Assembly: GCF_018861005.1 (NCBI RefSeq)
Contig: NZ_JAHKQL010000017.1
Span: forward strand, 1-64,000
Source of the DNA: Polaribacter vadi
GTDB taxonomy: Bacteria > Bacteroidota > Bacteroidia > Flavobacteriales > Flavobacteriaceae
Length of the DNA: 64,000 bases
Direction of reading: 5' to 3'
Shown: positions 51,278-60,141 of the stretch, piece after piece
Position numbering within the stretch: the first letter of the stretch is position 1
How the letters are laid out: every line of letters begins with the position of its first letter
Notes under the pieces: model-generated
Database searches by the model: none
What the model saw: only the letters and a program-made list of their open reading frames with translations
What the model was told of the DNA's origin: nothing
Translations under genes and position numbers: made by a program

Positions 51278-51527
51278 AAGATGTGTTTTATCAATCTAAA
51301 TGCAAAGTACGATTTAATGCCTTTAAATCACAAGTTTTACATATTGGTTTTGTATAAAAATTATCAAAATTGTTTTAAATTGATAGTTATTTTATCATTT
51401 TCTGATTATAGATTATTAATTATTGATTACTTTATCAATTAAAATTAGCAATATTTTATCATTTTAACCTACAGAAAAATATAACAAAATGGTACATTTA
51501 ACATTGAAAATTAAAATTTAAAAATAT

Positions 51528-53075
51528 ATGAGTAGCATACAAATTTTATGGGTGGATGATGAAATCGAATTATTAAAGCCTCATATTCTTTTTCTAGAAC
51601 GTAAAAACTATAAAGTTACAACTTGTACAAATGGTGCTGATGCTATTGATTTAGTTGATGAAACGAATTTTGATATTGTTTTTTTAGATGAAAATATGCC
51701 TGGCTTAACTGGCTTGGATACACTTGGAGAAATTAAACAAAAACAGGCAAATTTACCTGTTGTAATGATTACAAAAAGCGAAGAAGAGTATATTATGGAA
51801 GAAGCCATAGGTTCTAAAATTGCTGATTATTTAATTAAACCTGTAAATCCGAATCAGATTTTATTGAGCTTAAAGAAAAATTTAGATCATTCTCGTTTGG
51901 TTTCTGAAAAAACAACTTCTAGTTATCAGCAAGAGTTTCGAAAAATTTCTATGGATTTGGCAATGGTAAATTCTTACGAGGAATGGATTGATTTATATAA
52001 AAAACTAATTCACTGGGAATTAGAGTTAGAAAACATTAGTGACCCTGGAATGTTAGGCATTTTAGAAAGTCAAAAACAAGAAGCTAACAATCAGTTTTTT
52101 AAATTTATCAAAAAGAATTATGAAGATTTTTTAACGGCTCATGATAAACCTACTTTTTCACATACTCTATTTAAAGATTATGTAGTGCCAGAATTAAATA
52201 AAAATCAAGGCGTTTTATGGGTTGTGATTGATAATTTACGTTACGATCAATACAGAATTTTAGAACCATTGATTAACAATCATTACAAAAAAGACGAAGA
52301 ATATTCTTATTTTTCTATTCTGCCAACAGCAACTCAATATGCAAGAAATGCCATTTTTTCTGGCTTAATGCCATCAGAAATGGAAAAACGTCATCCAAAT
52401 TTTTGGAAAAATGATACTGATGAAGGTGGAATGAATATGTTTGAGGATGAATTTTTATCTGCCCAAATAAAAAGATTAAGTTTAAATATTAAACACGAAT
52501 ATTACAAAATTACTTCTTTAAAAAGCGGTAAAGAATTAGCGGATAATTTTAACGGAACAAAACAAAACGACTTAACAACAGTTGTTTATAACTTTGTTGA
52601 TATGCTTTCACACTCTAAAACAGAAATGGAAGTGATTAAAGAGTTGGCTGGCGATGATAAAGCGTATAGAAGTTTAACTTTAAGTTGGTTTAAGAATTCA
52701 CCTTTGTTCGAAATTATTCAGAAAGCTCAAAATTTAGGGCAGAAATTAATTATTACTACAGATCATGGAACAATTAACTGTAAACATCCTACAAAAGTAA
52801 TTGGCGATAAAAATATCAGCTCTAATTTACGTTATAAAACGGGTAGAAGTTTGAGTTATGAAGATAAAGATGTTTTTGCAGTTCGTAATCCTAAAGACAT
52901 ATTTTTACCAACAGTGGCTATGAATAGTCCGTTTATTTTTGCGAAAGAAGATTTGTTTTTTGCGTACCCAAATAACTTTAATCACTTCGTAAAATATTAC
53001 AAAAACACTTATCAACATGGAGGTGTTTCTTTAGAAGAAGTTATTATACCTTGTGCTGTTTATAGTCCGAAATAA
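51528..53075 (+). CDS. porX: PorX, T9SS response regulator with PglZ domain
   Basis: A 515-residue two-domain regulator. The receiver (1-120) has the acidic pair VDDE near 9-12 and the phospho-acceptor in DIVFLDENMPG, with the conserved Thr/Lys later (MITKSEE and LIKP). A helical linker follows (125-210), then the alkaline-phosphatase-like PglZ domain (about 215-515; VVIDNLRYDQYRIL, then TTDHGTINCKHPT and HGGVSLEEVIIP), which binds zinc. PorX with PorY controls type IX secretion genes in Bacteroidota and hydrolyses small oligonucleotides in vitro. It is the likely controller of the T9SS clients in this window. Confidence 0.94.
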   Translation: MSSIQILWVDDEIELLKPHILFLERKNYKVTTCTNGADAIDLVDETNFDIVFLDENMPGLTGLDTLGEIKQKQANLPVVMITKSEEEYIMEEAIGSKIADYLIKPVNPNQILLSLKKNLDHSRLVSEKTTSSYQQEFRKISMDLAMVNSYEEWIDLYKKLIHWELELENISDPGMLGILESQKQEANNQFFKFIKKNYEDFLTAHDKPTFSHTLFKDYVVPELNKNQGVLWVVIDNLRYDQYRILEPLINNHYKKDEEYSYFSILPTATQYARNAIFSGLMPSEMEKRHPNFWKNDTDEGGMNMFEDEFLSAQIKRLSLNIKHEYYKITSLKSGKELADNFNGTKQNDLTTVVYNFVDMLSHSKTEMEVIKELAGDDKAYRSLTLSWFKNSPLFEIIQKAQNLGQKLIITTDHGTINCKHPTKVIGDKNISSNLRYKTGRSLSYEDKDVFAVRNPKDIFLPTVAMNSPFIFAKEDLFFAYPNNFNHFVKYYKNTYQHGGVSLEEVIIPCAVYSPK

Positions 53076-53097
53076 AAGTAGTCAGTAGTCAAAATTA

Positions 53098-53667
53098 ATG
53101 AAAAAGTTATTTTTAATTTTATTTATAAGTTTAATTCAAATTTCTTTTGCTCAAGAAGACAAACTTTCTAATGCTGCTTTAGAATTAACAAAAGACAACG
53201 TAGTTTACGACCCTAGTTATTTTTCTATTGCTTACCCAAATGGAGATGTACCTAAAGGGAAAGGTGTTTGTACAGATGTAATTATAAGAGCTTACCGAAA
53301 ATTAGGTATTGATTTACAAAAGGAAGTTCATTTAGATATGAAGAATAACTTTAATCTCTATCCTAAAATTTGGGGATTAAAAAATACTGATAAAAATATA
53401 GACCATAGAAGAGTACCAAATTTAATGACTTTCTTTTCTAGAAAAGGAGTTGTAAAACCAATTACTAAAAACCCAAATGATTACAAACCTGGTGATATAA
53501 TTTGTTGGAATTTGGGTGGTGCAATTACACATACAGGAATTTTAGTGAATAAAAGATCTAAAGACAATCAACGGTTTTTAATTGTCCATAATATTGGTTC
53601 TGGACAAGTTTTAGAAGATTGTTTGTTTAGGTTTAAGATTATTGGTCATTATAGATATTTGAATTGA
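53098..53667 (+). CDS. DUF1287 secreted protein
   Basis: A 189-residue protein with a signal peptide (about 1-18, ISFAQ end) and the DUF1287 domain: YPNGDVPKGKGVCTDVIIRAY (residues 45-65), HLDMKNNFNLYP, then GDIICWNLGGAITHTGILV and a terminal GQVLEDCLFRFKIIGHYRY. A Cys and His arranged as in NlpC/P60-like folds (C57, H near 157) suggest a papain-like hydrolase, but activity is unproven. It begins 22 bases after porX and may be in its operon; periplasmic location is likely. Confidence 0.87.
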   Translation: MKKLFLILFISLIQISFAQEDKLSNAALELTKDNVVYDPSYFSIAYPNGDVPKGKGVCTDVIIRAYRKLGIDLQKEVHLDMKNNFNLYPKIWGLKNTDKNIDHRRVPNLMTFFSRKGVVKPITKNPNDYKPGDIICWNLGGAITHTGILVNKRSKDNQRFLIVHNIGSGQVLEDCLFRFKIIGHYRYLN

Positions 53668-53691
53668 AAGCATTTTTAAATAGTATCAATA

Positions 53692-53721
53692 AAAAAGAGG
53701 AACATAATTGTTCCTCTTTTT
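53692..53721. terminator. Bidirectional terminator
   Basis: AAAAAGAGGAACA (53692-53704) and TGTTCCTCTTTTT (53709-53721) form a perfect stem with a 4-base loop, between the convergent porX-DUF1287 and BspA-like/micro-protein transcripts. Confidence 0.92.
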
Positions 53722-53742
53722 AACTTTTCTAATGAATTATAA

Positions 53743-53910
53743 TTAGAATCCTGTTCCTAAATCTGTGGGTGCAGCACTAAAAGCTTGAGCTTTTTTAGGA
53801 TTTAAAATTAAATATGTTCCAATAGCTGTTAAAGCTGCATATTTAGAATAATTTCCTATTTTCTTAATTGCTTCTTTTCTTGTAATCTCTTTATTATCTT
53901 TATTTTTCAT
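53743..53910 (-). CDS. 55-residue exported micro-protein downstream of the BspA-like gene
   Basis: The product starts MKNKDNKEITRKEAIKKIG, has a hydrophobic core (YAALTAIGTYLILN, about residues 24-37) and a likely signal peptidase site after AQA (41-43), leaving only FSAAPTDLGTGF. The basic N-region and helix look like a Sec or Tat leader with almost no mature part. The start codon is 7 bases after the stop of the 1461-residue T9SS gene, so both share a transcript and a terminator. Coding potential rests on the leader form and tight spacing. It may be a small accessory or signalling peptide for the giant protein; no family is recognised. Confidence 0.68.
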   Translation of the reverse strand: MKNKDNKEITRKEAIKKIGNYSKYAALTAIGTYLILNPKKAQAFSAAPTDLGTGF

Positions 53911-53917
53911 AATGTTT

Positions 53918-56900
53918 TTATTTTAAAATTACTTTTTTTACATAATTACCATTGTTCGAATTTAATTTGATCATATAAACACCTGTTGTTAAGTTTGATA
54001 AATTTAAATCTTCATCTGAATTCAAAGACTTAACAAAAACTTTTTGACCAATTGTATTTATAATTTCCATTTTTGAAACTGCTTTTAAACCTCTTACATA
54101 CAGTATTTTATTATTGGAATACACCTTTAAATTATCGTAAATATTACTTTCTATATTAAGAGATTTGTTTGGTAAAATATGTAAGTAAAATCTATCTTTA
54201 GTAATATCAGAATCACTAAAATTAACTGTATAAATATCATTTTCGTTGGTAATATCTACAAATGATTTTGCAAACTTATCTTCTAAATATAAACTTGTTG
54301 ATGGTTCTAAATTTAAATGCTTTGCAGAAAAAACCACCTCCATATTACTTGCTGAAACACCTAACGGAATTATCATATCTTCATTTAACTCGTTTGGTAA
54401 TGATTGAATTGTATAGTTTTTAGCATTACTAAAATCGACCAATTTTGTAAATAAATCGAAAGTAGCATCAAAATTACCAATATCTAAACCTACATCAAAT
54501 CCATTGGTTGCGTTTTCAAAAAACTTGATATTAGTTTCAACTTTATTGCTACCATTGTCCGCAAAAAGTTGAATATATTTTTGTTGTGTTTTATTAAAAT
54601 CGGTATCACCTGTTACAGGTTTTAAAGTACGTTTGGCTTCATTAAAATCAATTTCAAATTCGCCTTCTTTTACTTTAATAAAGAAACCTTGACCAGGTGT
54701 TAACGATTTATTTTCTATGTCAGTTTCACTAGCAGCAACATATTTATTTTGAGTATTATCCCAAACATAAATTCCTTTAAAATTATCATCTAGAATATCA
54801 TAATTATCATTTATAAAACTACTTGCTCCATTTTTATTTGCAGGATAATAGGTTGTAAACGGATTACCAATCGCATTCCACTCACCTGGTTGTAACGTTC
54901 TTGTTAAGTTACTTGTAGTTAAAGTACCTGTAAAACTAACAGCACCATCTGTAGCTCTAGATATCGCATAACTTTGTCCAGCTGTAAAGGTTTGATTTTC
55001 ATCTATAGTAGTATCATAATACACCCATTCATTACCATCGTCCTGAGCATCATCATAAAAACCAACAGCATAACGTACAGGAGAAACGGTTTCGTTAGTA
55101 CGAATATCATTGTCTGTATTTGTAGCAAATTCTTTTATTTTTTGCCCAGAAACTGGAGGTGTAACTAAACTCCATTTATTAGCTTTTAAACCTCCTCGTT
55201 TATAAACAACTTCTCCTGTAGATGTACCTTCAATAAATAAAACTGAACTATCTCCATTATCTGAATCCATAACAATAGTACCATTATTTACCATATTACT
55301 CATAGATTTTAAGGAAAAGGTTGGGTTGATAATAATAGTTCCTTCATTTTCCAAAGAGTTTACCTCAGATATATCTGCACTTATTTGTAAGGTTGTTGTT
55401 GCAGGAATTACAACATTGTCTGTTGCTGAGGGCACAACACCATTAGACCAGTTTGCAGGATCGTTCCACATACCATCTACATTTGTTGGAGTATTTATGG
55501 AAGAGCAGTCTTTACTATCGCCTGTAAATGTCCAATTGTAATCATTGATTAATTTTGTTCTTTCTGTTTCTGAATTACAATAATTTATATTTAATGCTCC
55601 TAAATTAATATTAGATTTTAAAGAAGATAATGCACTCCAACCTTTAAGAGTTTTGTCATAATTAATTACAGAGATTCCTGAGTTATCAAACATTGAAAGC
55701 ATTGTATAAACCTTACCAATATTCCAATTACTCAAATCTTGGTTAAAACTGTTAGCATTTAAAAACATCTCTTTTGTATCCAAACATTTATCAACTTGCC
55801 AATTACTAATATTTTGATTAAAATTGGTTGCTCCTTCAAACATAGATGCCATATATTTTACCTCACCCACATCCCATGAACTGATATCTTGATTAAAACT
55901 AGTTGCTTCTTCAAACATTCTTGTCATATAAGTAACATTACTTGTATCCCATGAACTGATATCTTGGTTAAAATTTGTTGCCCCAGAAAAAACACCAGAC
56001 ATAAAAGTGATACTACTTGTATCCCAAGAATTTAAATTTTTATTAAATTTAGTAGCTCCTTTAAATATATTTGCTAATGAAGTAACTTTTGAAATATCCC
56101 AAGAACTAATATCTTGATTAAAATTTATTGCTCCAGAAAACATCTCTTCAACATAGACGACATTGCTAATATCCCAAACTCCTAAATTTTGATTAAAACT
56201 TGTAGCTCCAGAAAACATTCCCATCATACTAGTTACCTTGCTAGTATCCCAAGAACTGATATCTTGATTAAATTTTATTGCTCCATTAAACATTCTATAC
56301 ATAGCGTCTGTGAATACACTAGATATACCACTTACACTACTAGTATCCCATCCTCCAATATCTTGATTAAAATTAGTAGCATTATAAAACATTTCTGACA
56401 TATCTGTAACTTTACTTGTGTCCCAATTTCCAATATCTTGATTAAAATTGGTAGCATAAGAAAATATCTCTGACATATCTGCTACCTTATTTGTATCCCA
56501 ACTTCCAATATTTTGGTTAAAAACCTTAGAAGAATAGAACATACTTGATAAATTTGTAACATTACTTATATCCCAAGTACTAATATCTTGATTAAAATTA
56601 TCCGTATTTGCAAACATTTTATGCATATTTGTAATTGAAGAAACATCCCAATTTTTAAAACTGTTGTTTCCAACTAAAGCATAACAGGTATAAAAAGCTT
56701 CTTCTAAACTGGTTAAACTGGTTAAATCAGGAGTATCTAAAGCAGTTATATCCATATTAGTACATTTGGCAAATGACAATTTTTCAGACCACTCAACATT
56801 ACCCCAGTTTAATACTTCTAATAGTTTTTGAGCATTGCTTAAATACGTAAATTCTATACCTGCAACTTCACCTGAAATTTTAATTATATATTCACCTACT

Positions 56901-58303
56901 GATTGATAAGTATGTCTTATATTATTATATGGACTACCCCAATATTCAAAAAATTCAGAATTACCATCTCCCCAGTCTATAGTAAAGTTTTTACTATTGC
57001 TAGTTAATGGTATCCATAAAAGTTCGTTTGCAGCAGTTGTTTTCCATTTGGTGATGAAAGGATTAGGTATAAAACTATCATTCTCATACACTCTTATCAT
57101 TCCAGGGCCAGCACTACCAAATCCTGTACCATTTAATTCTGGAACACCAATTGCTAGAATCGTACCATTTGAAGATAGGCTTACTGAGCTACCTATTTGT
57201 CGTCGATAATCATTAGCCTCAATAGACTCTATTTCATTGTCTATTTGCGACCATATATCGTTTTCATTTATAAATATTTTAACTGAACCTGAATTTGAAT
57301 AAGGATTGCTGTTAAAAGGAGCACCTACTGCAATTACATCCCCATCAAAAGAAAGGCTTAAGCTTTTCCCAAAACTATCCCTGCCTTGATCACTACTAAT
57401 AGTGGCACCTATCTGAGACCAACTCCCTGCACTTTTTTTATATATCTTAACGTACCCTGTTCCACTAGAATTAGGGGCTCCAATTGCTATTATTTCACCA
57501 TCGCCAGATATGTCTACCTCATTTCCAAAACCTTCTGAACTACTTGCTCCTAATAATTCAGAACCAACTTGTTGCCAATTTCCTGCATTATTTTCAAACA
57601 CTTTTGCGCCTGCTCCATTTATTTGTGAACCCATTACCAAAATATTTCCATCATCAGATATACTTACAGACGCTCCATATTGTTTCCCATCTGTTCCATC
57701 AATATCATTTCCAATTTGAGACCAATTCCCACTTTCCAATTGATAAACTTTAACATGTCCATCATTATCATATCCAACTCCATCAGTATCATTTCTTCTT
57801 GCACCAATAGCAATGATATTACCTGTACTATTTAAACTAACAGAATAACCAAATTCATCGCCAGTTGCTTCTCCAATAATTTCACTACCAAGTTGTACCC
57901 AATTAGAACTTATATATTGATATATTTTAACAGAACCAATATTACTATAAGGTGTACTTCCATCATTTAAAGGTGCTCCTACAGCAATTATATTTCCATC
58001 ATTTGAAATATCTACAGAAAAACCAAATTCATCGCCAAGATTATCTCCTATTATATCGCTTCCTAATTGAAGATATTCCCCTGTATTTTTATCGAAAACT
58101 CTAATATACCCTTTACCATGTTCAGCTCCATCATTTTGTGGAGCACCAACAATAATTCTGGATCCATCACCAGATATTGACACAGACTTACCAAATACGT
58201 CTCTATTCGTATCTCCAAGAAGATTATTTTGAGTTAGGGTCCACTGACCAACTATCTCTATTGCTGTTAAAAATAGCAATGTGAAAAGTAATTTCAATTT
58301 CAT
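53918..58303 (-). CDS. Giant T9SS type A protein with FG-GAP-like propeller and BspA-type repeats
   Basis: A 1461-residue surface protein. After a signal peptide (1-20) come FG-GAP/integrin-like repeats (about 20-410; FGxSVSISxDGxxIAVGAP units), a PKD-like strand region (IDWGDGNSE, about 440-450), and thirteen BspA-type repeats (549-874; FNQDIS.WDTSKVT..MF). Beta-rich domains and a type A sorting tail (about 1395-1461, ending NYVKKVILK) finish it. It is exported by the type IX system and attached outside; BspA repeats often bind host or matrix proteins. Its promoter carries the shared ACCTA palindrome, and a 55-residue gene follows it directly. Confidence 0.93.
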   Translation of the reverse strand: MKLKLLFTLLFLTAIEIVGQWTLTQNNLLGDTNRDVFGKSVSISGDGSRIIVGAPQNDGAEHGKGYIRVFDKNTGEYLQLGSDIIGDNLGDEFGFSVDISNDGNIIAVGAPLNDGSTPYSNIGSVKIYQYISSNWVQLGSEIIGEATGDEFGYSVSLNSTGNIIAIGARRNDTDGVGYDNDGHVKVYQLESGNWSQIGNDIDGTDGKQYGASVSISDDGNILVMGSQINGAGAKVFENNAGNWQQVGSELLGASSSEGFGNEVDISGDGEIIAIGAPNSSGTGYVKIYKKSAGSWSQIGATISSDQGRDSFGKSLSLSFDGDVIAVGAPFNSNPYSNSGSVKIFINENDIWSQIDNEIESIEANDYRRQIGSSVSLSSNGTILAIGVPELNGTGFGSAGPGMIRVYENDSFIPNPFITKWKTTAANELLWIPLTSNSKNFTIDWGDGNSEFFEYWGSPYNNIRHTYQSVGEYIIKISGEVAGIEFTYLSNAQKLLEVLNWGNVEWSEKLSFAKCTNMDITALDTPDLTSLTSLEEAFYTCYALVGNNSFKNWDVSSITNMHKMFANTDNFNQDISTWDISNVTNLSSMFYSSKVFNQNIGSWDTNKVADMSEIFSYATNFNQDIGNWDTSKVTDMSEMFYNATNFNQDIGGWDTSSVSGISSVFTDAMYRMFNGAIKFNQDISSWDTSKVTSMMGMFSGATSFNQNLGVWDISNVVYVEEMFSGAINFNQDISSWDISKVTSLANIFKGATKFNKNLNSWDTSSITFMSGVFSGATNFNQDISSWDTSNVTYMTRMFEEATSFNQDISSWDVGEVKYMASMFEGATNFNQNISNWQVDKCLDTKEMFLNANSFNQDLSNWNIGKVYTMLSMFDNSGISVINYDKTLKGWSALSSLKSNINLGALNINYCNSETERTKLINDYNWTFTGDSKDCSSINTPTNVDGMWNDPANWSNGVVPSATDNVVIPATTTLQISADISEVNSLENEGTIIINPTFSLKSMSNMVNNGTIVMDSDNGDSSVLFIEGTSTGEVVYKRGGLKANKWSLVTPPVSGQKIKEFATNTDNDIRTNETVSPVRYAVGFYDDAQDDGNEWVYYDTTIDENQTFTAGQSYAISRATDGAVSFTGTLTTSNLTRTLQPGEWNAIGNPFTTYYPANKNGASSFINDNYDILDDNFKGIYVWDNTQNKYVAASETDIENKSLTPGQGFFIKVKEGEFEIDFNEAKRTLKPVTGDTDFNKTQQKYIQLFADNGSNKVETNIKFFENATNGFDVGLDIGNFDATFDLFTKLVDFSNAKNYTIQSLPNELNEDMIIPLGVSASNMEVVFSAKHLNLEPSTSLYLEDKFAKSFVDITNENDIYTVNFSDSDITKDRFYLHILPNKSLNIESNIYDNLKVYSNNKILYVRGLKAVSKMEIINTIGQKVFVKSLNSDEDLNLSNLTTGVYMIKLNSNNGNYVKKVILK
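55680..56657. repeat. Thirteen tandem 75-base units encoding BspA-type repeats
   Basis: Within the giant T9SS gene, the units encoding about 25 residues each (FNQDIS.WDTSKVT) are similar at DNA level too: ATCCCAAGAACTGATATCTT and near copies recur about every 75 bases. One unit is 8 residues longer (near 56290). High DNA identity allows copy-number change by recombination, so the protein length may differ between strains. Confidence 0.85.
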
Positions 58304-58322
58304 AATTATATATTTATTTTTT

Positions 58323-58371
58323 CAAATATTTGATAATAAATACATTATTACAATACCTACTAATAGGTATT
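58323..58371 (-). promoter_or_regulatory. Operator AATACCTA-CTAA-TAGGTATT and -7 box of the giant T9SS gene
   Basis: Perfect 8-base arms AATACCTA (58352-58359) and TAGGTATT (58364-58371) around CTAA, centred about 31 bases upstream of a -7-like AATATTTG (minus strand, 58323-58330), with the ATG 20 bases further on. Core and spacing are the same as at 24403-24430 and 25397-25411. Confidence 0.65.
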
Positions 58372-58466
58372 TTAAAAACTTCAACTCACTGATTTTTATG
58401 AAAATCACTTTTTTTTATGTAATAATTAAGATTTTGACAAAATCTGTTTTTATTCAATAACTTCAC

Positions 58467-58474
58467 TATTTTTG
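58467..58474 (+). promoter_or_regulatory. -7 box immediately before tsaE
   Basis: TATTTTTG matches TAnnTTTG and ends only 7 bases before the tsaE ATG, so transcription would start within a base or two of the start codon, giving a leaderless or near-leaderless message. No -33 TTG at the usual distance was seen. Confidence 0.45.
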
Positions 58475-58481
58475 TGCTACT

Positions 58482-58889
58482 ATGAATAAAAACTATTCTA
58501 TACATAACTTATCTGAAATCGCATCAGAACTTATCTCATCAGTAAATAATAAAACACTATTATTTTACGGAGAAATGGGGGTTGGTAAAACAACACTAAT
58601 TAAAGAAATTTGCAAACAATTGGGGGTTTTAGATAACATCTCCTCTCCTACTTTTTCACTGGTTAATGAGTATCAATCAGAAAAAAATGAAATCGTTTAT
58701 CATTTTGATTTTTATAGAATTAATGACGAAGAAGAAGCTTTAGATATGGGCGTAGAAGAATATTTTTATTCTGATAATTGGTGTTTAATTGAATGGCCAG
58801 AAAATATCAAAAATTTACTACCTTTAGATGCTGTTGTAATTCATCTTACTACATTAGATGACAACCAACGTAACATAAAACTTAAATAA
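58482..58889 (+). CDS. tsaE: tRNA threonylcarbamoyladenosine biosynthesis ATPase TsaE
   Basis: A 135-residue cytosolic P-loop protein that works with TsaB and TsaD to make t6A37 on ANN-decoding tRNAs. The P-loop GEMGVGKTT spans 30-38. The strong family marker SPTFSLVNEY follows near 55-64, and the Walker B-like YHFDFYRIND is near 72-81. Length is standard. It starts the plus-strand operon with the alanine dehydrogenase homologue, which begins 7 bases after its stop. Its promoter leaves almost no leader. Confidence 0.94.
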   Translation: MNKNYSIHNLSEIASELISSVNNKTLLFYGEMGVGKTTLIKEICKQLGVLDNISSPTFSLVNEYQSEKNEIVYHFDFYRINDEEEALDMGVEEYFYSDNWCLIEWPENIKNLLPLDAVVIHLTTLDDNQRNIKLK

Positions 58890-58896
58890 CCAAACT

Positions 58897-60093
58897 ATGA
58901 GTTCATTTTCTCCTTTTAGTAAAGAAGAATTATTGCCACAAACAGAAATGCTAGAGGTTAAAAAGAAAAAAGGAGAATTATTTATTGGTTTGCCTAAAGA
59001 ATCTTATTTAGGTGAAAAACGAGTTTGTTTAACTCCTGATGCAGTAACAGCATTAACTAATAATGGGCATAGAATTGTTGTAGAAACTGGTGCTGGTGAT
59101 GGTGCAAATTACACAGACAAAGAATATTCAGAGGCTGGAGCAAAAATTTCTTATAATGTAGAAGAAGCATTTAAATGCAAAATTGTTTTAAAAGTTGCTC
59201 CACCATCAGAGAAAGAAATAGAGTATATAAATCCGCAAACTATACTAATATCATCACTTCAACTAAAAACTCAATCTAAAAAATATTTTGAACTTTTAGA
59301 GAAAAAAAGAATTACAGCTGTTGCTTTTGATTATATAAAAGACGATCATGATACTTACCCAGTTGTAAAATCTTTAAGCGAAATTGCAGGAATTGCCTCT
59401 ATTCTAATTGCAGGAGAATTAATGAGCGGAGCCAATAAAGGTAATGGTTTACTTTTAGGAAATATTGGTGGTGTACCACCATCTAGCGTAGTTATTTTTG
59501 GTGCAGGAACTGTTGGCGAATTTGCTGCAAAAACAGCATTAGGTTTGGGTGCAAGAGTAAAAGTATTTGATAATTCTATCTCTAAGCTAAGAAAATTACA
59601 ACATTGCTTAAATTCACCTATTTACACCTCTACAATTCAACCAAAGTCTGTTGCAAAAGCATTAATGAGATGCGATGTTGCAATTGGTGCAATAAGAGGT
59701 AAAAACAGATCGCCAATTTGTGCTACTGAAACAATGGTAGAAACCATGAAAGAAGGATCTGTTATTGTTGATGTTAGTATTGATAGAGGGGGTTGTTTTG
59801 AAACATCTAGCGTAACTTCTCATAAAAATCCGTCTTTTGTAAAACACGGTGTAATACATTATTGTGTACCAAACATACCTTCTAGGTACGCAAGAACAGC
59901 ATCTGTTTCTATAAGTAATATATTTACTCCATATTTATTAAATATTGCTGATGAAGGTGGTTTTGAAAATGCTGCACGTTTTGATAAAAGCTTAAGAAAT
60001 GGAATGTACTTTTATCATGGAATTTTAACCAACAAAACTGTTGCTGATTGGTTTGATATACCTTACAGAGATATTAATTTATTGATTATATAA
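58897..60093 (+). CDS. Alanine dehydrogenase/PNT family protein
   Basis: A 398-residue member of the alanine dehydrogenase/transhydrogenase family. The N-domain has IGLPKESYLGEKRVCLTPDAV, and the NAD fold carries FGAGTVGEF (201-209). IDRGGCFETS then HYCVPNIPS match the alanine dehydrogenase C-terminus, including the catalytic aspartate. In alanine dehydrogenase, however, a catalytic histidine lies in a LHLA-like motif (H96 in Mycobacterium); here the aligned motif is SLQLK with glutamine Q122. This may be a Bacteroidota variant or a related enzyme. It is coupled to tsaE by a 7-base gap, and a DUF4258 gene follows. Confidence 0.85.
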   Translation: MSSFSPFSKEELLPQTEMLEVKKKKGELFIGLPKESYLGEKRVCLTPDAVTALTNNGHRIVVETGAGDGANYTDKEYSEAGAKISYNVEEAFKCKIVLKVAPPSEKEIEYINPQTILISSLQLKTQSKKYFELLEKKRITAVAFDYIKDDHDTYPVVKSLSEIAGIASILIAGELMSGANKGNGLLLGNIGGVPPSSVVIFGAGTVGEFAAKTALGLGARVKVFDNSISKLRKLQHCLNSPIYTSTIQPKSVAKALMRCDVAIGAIRGKNRSPICATETMVETMKEGSVIVDVSIDRGGCFETSSVTSHKNPSFVKHGVIHYCVPNIPSRYARTASVSISNIFTPYLLNIADEGGFENAARFDKSLRNGMYFYHGILTNKTVADWFDIPYRDINLLII

Positions 60094-60116
60094 TCTCTTT
60101 TTTCAATGTAAAAAAG

Positions 60117-60124
60117 TACATTTG
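60117..60124 (+). promoter_or_regulatory. -7 promoter box of the DUF4258 gene
   Basis: TACATTTG matches TAnnTTTG and lies 17 bases before the ATG at 60142, giving a leader of about 10 bases. A -33 TTG at proper distance was not found. Confidence 0.45.
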
Positions 60125-60141
60125 CACTTCAAAATTTTAGA

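Noticed and set aside
57484..57753. Plus-strand frames opposite the giant T9SS gene
   Set aside because: They are shadows of the FG-GAP-like repeats on the other strand, with no promoter or family match.
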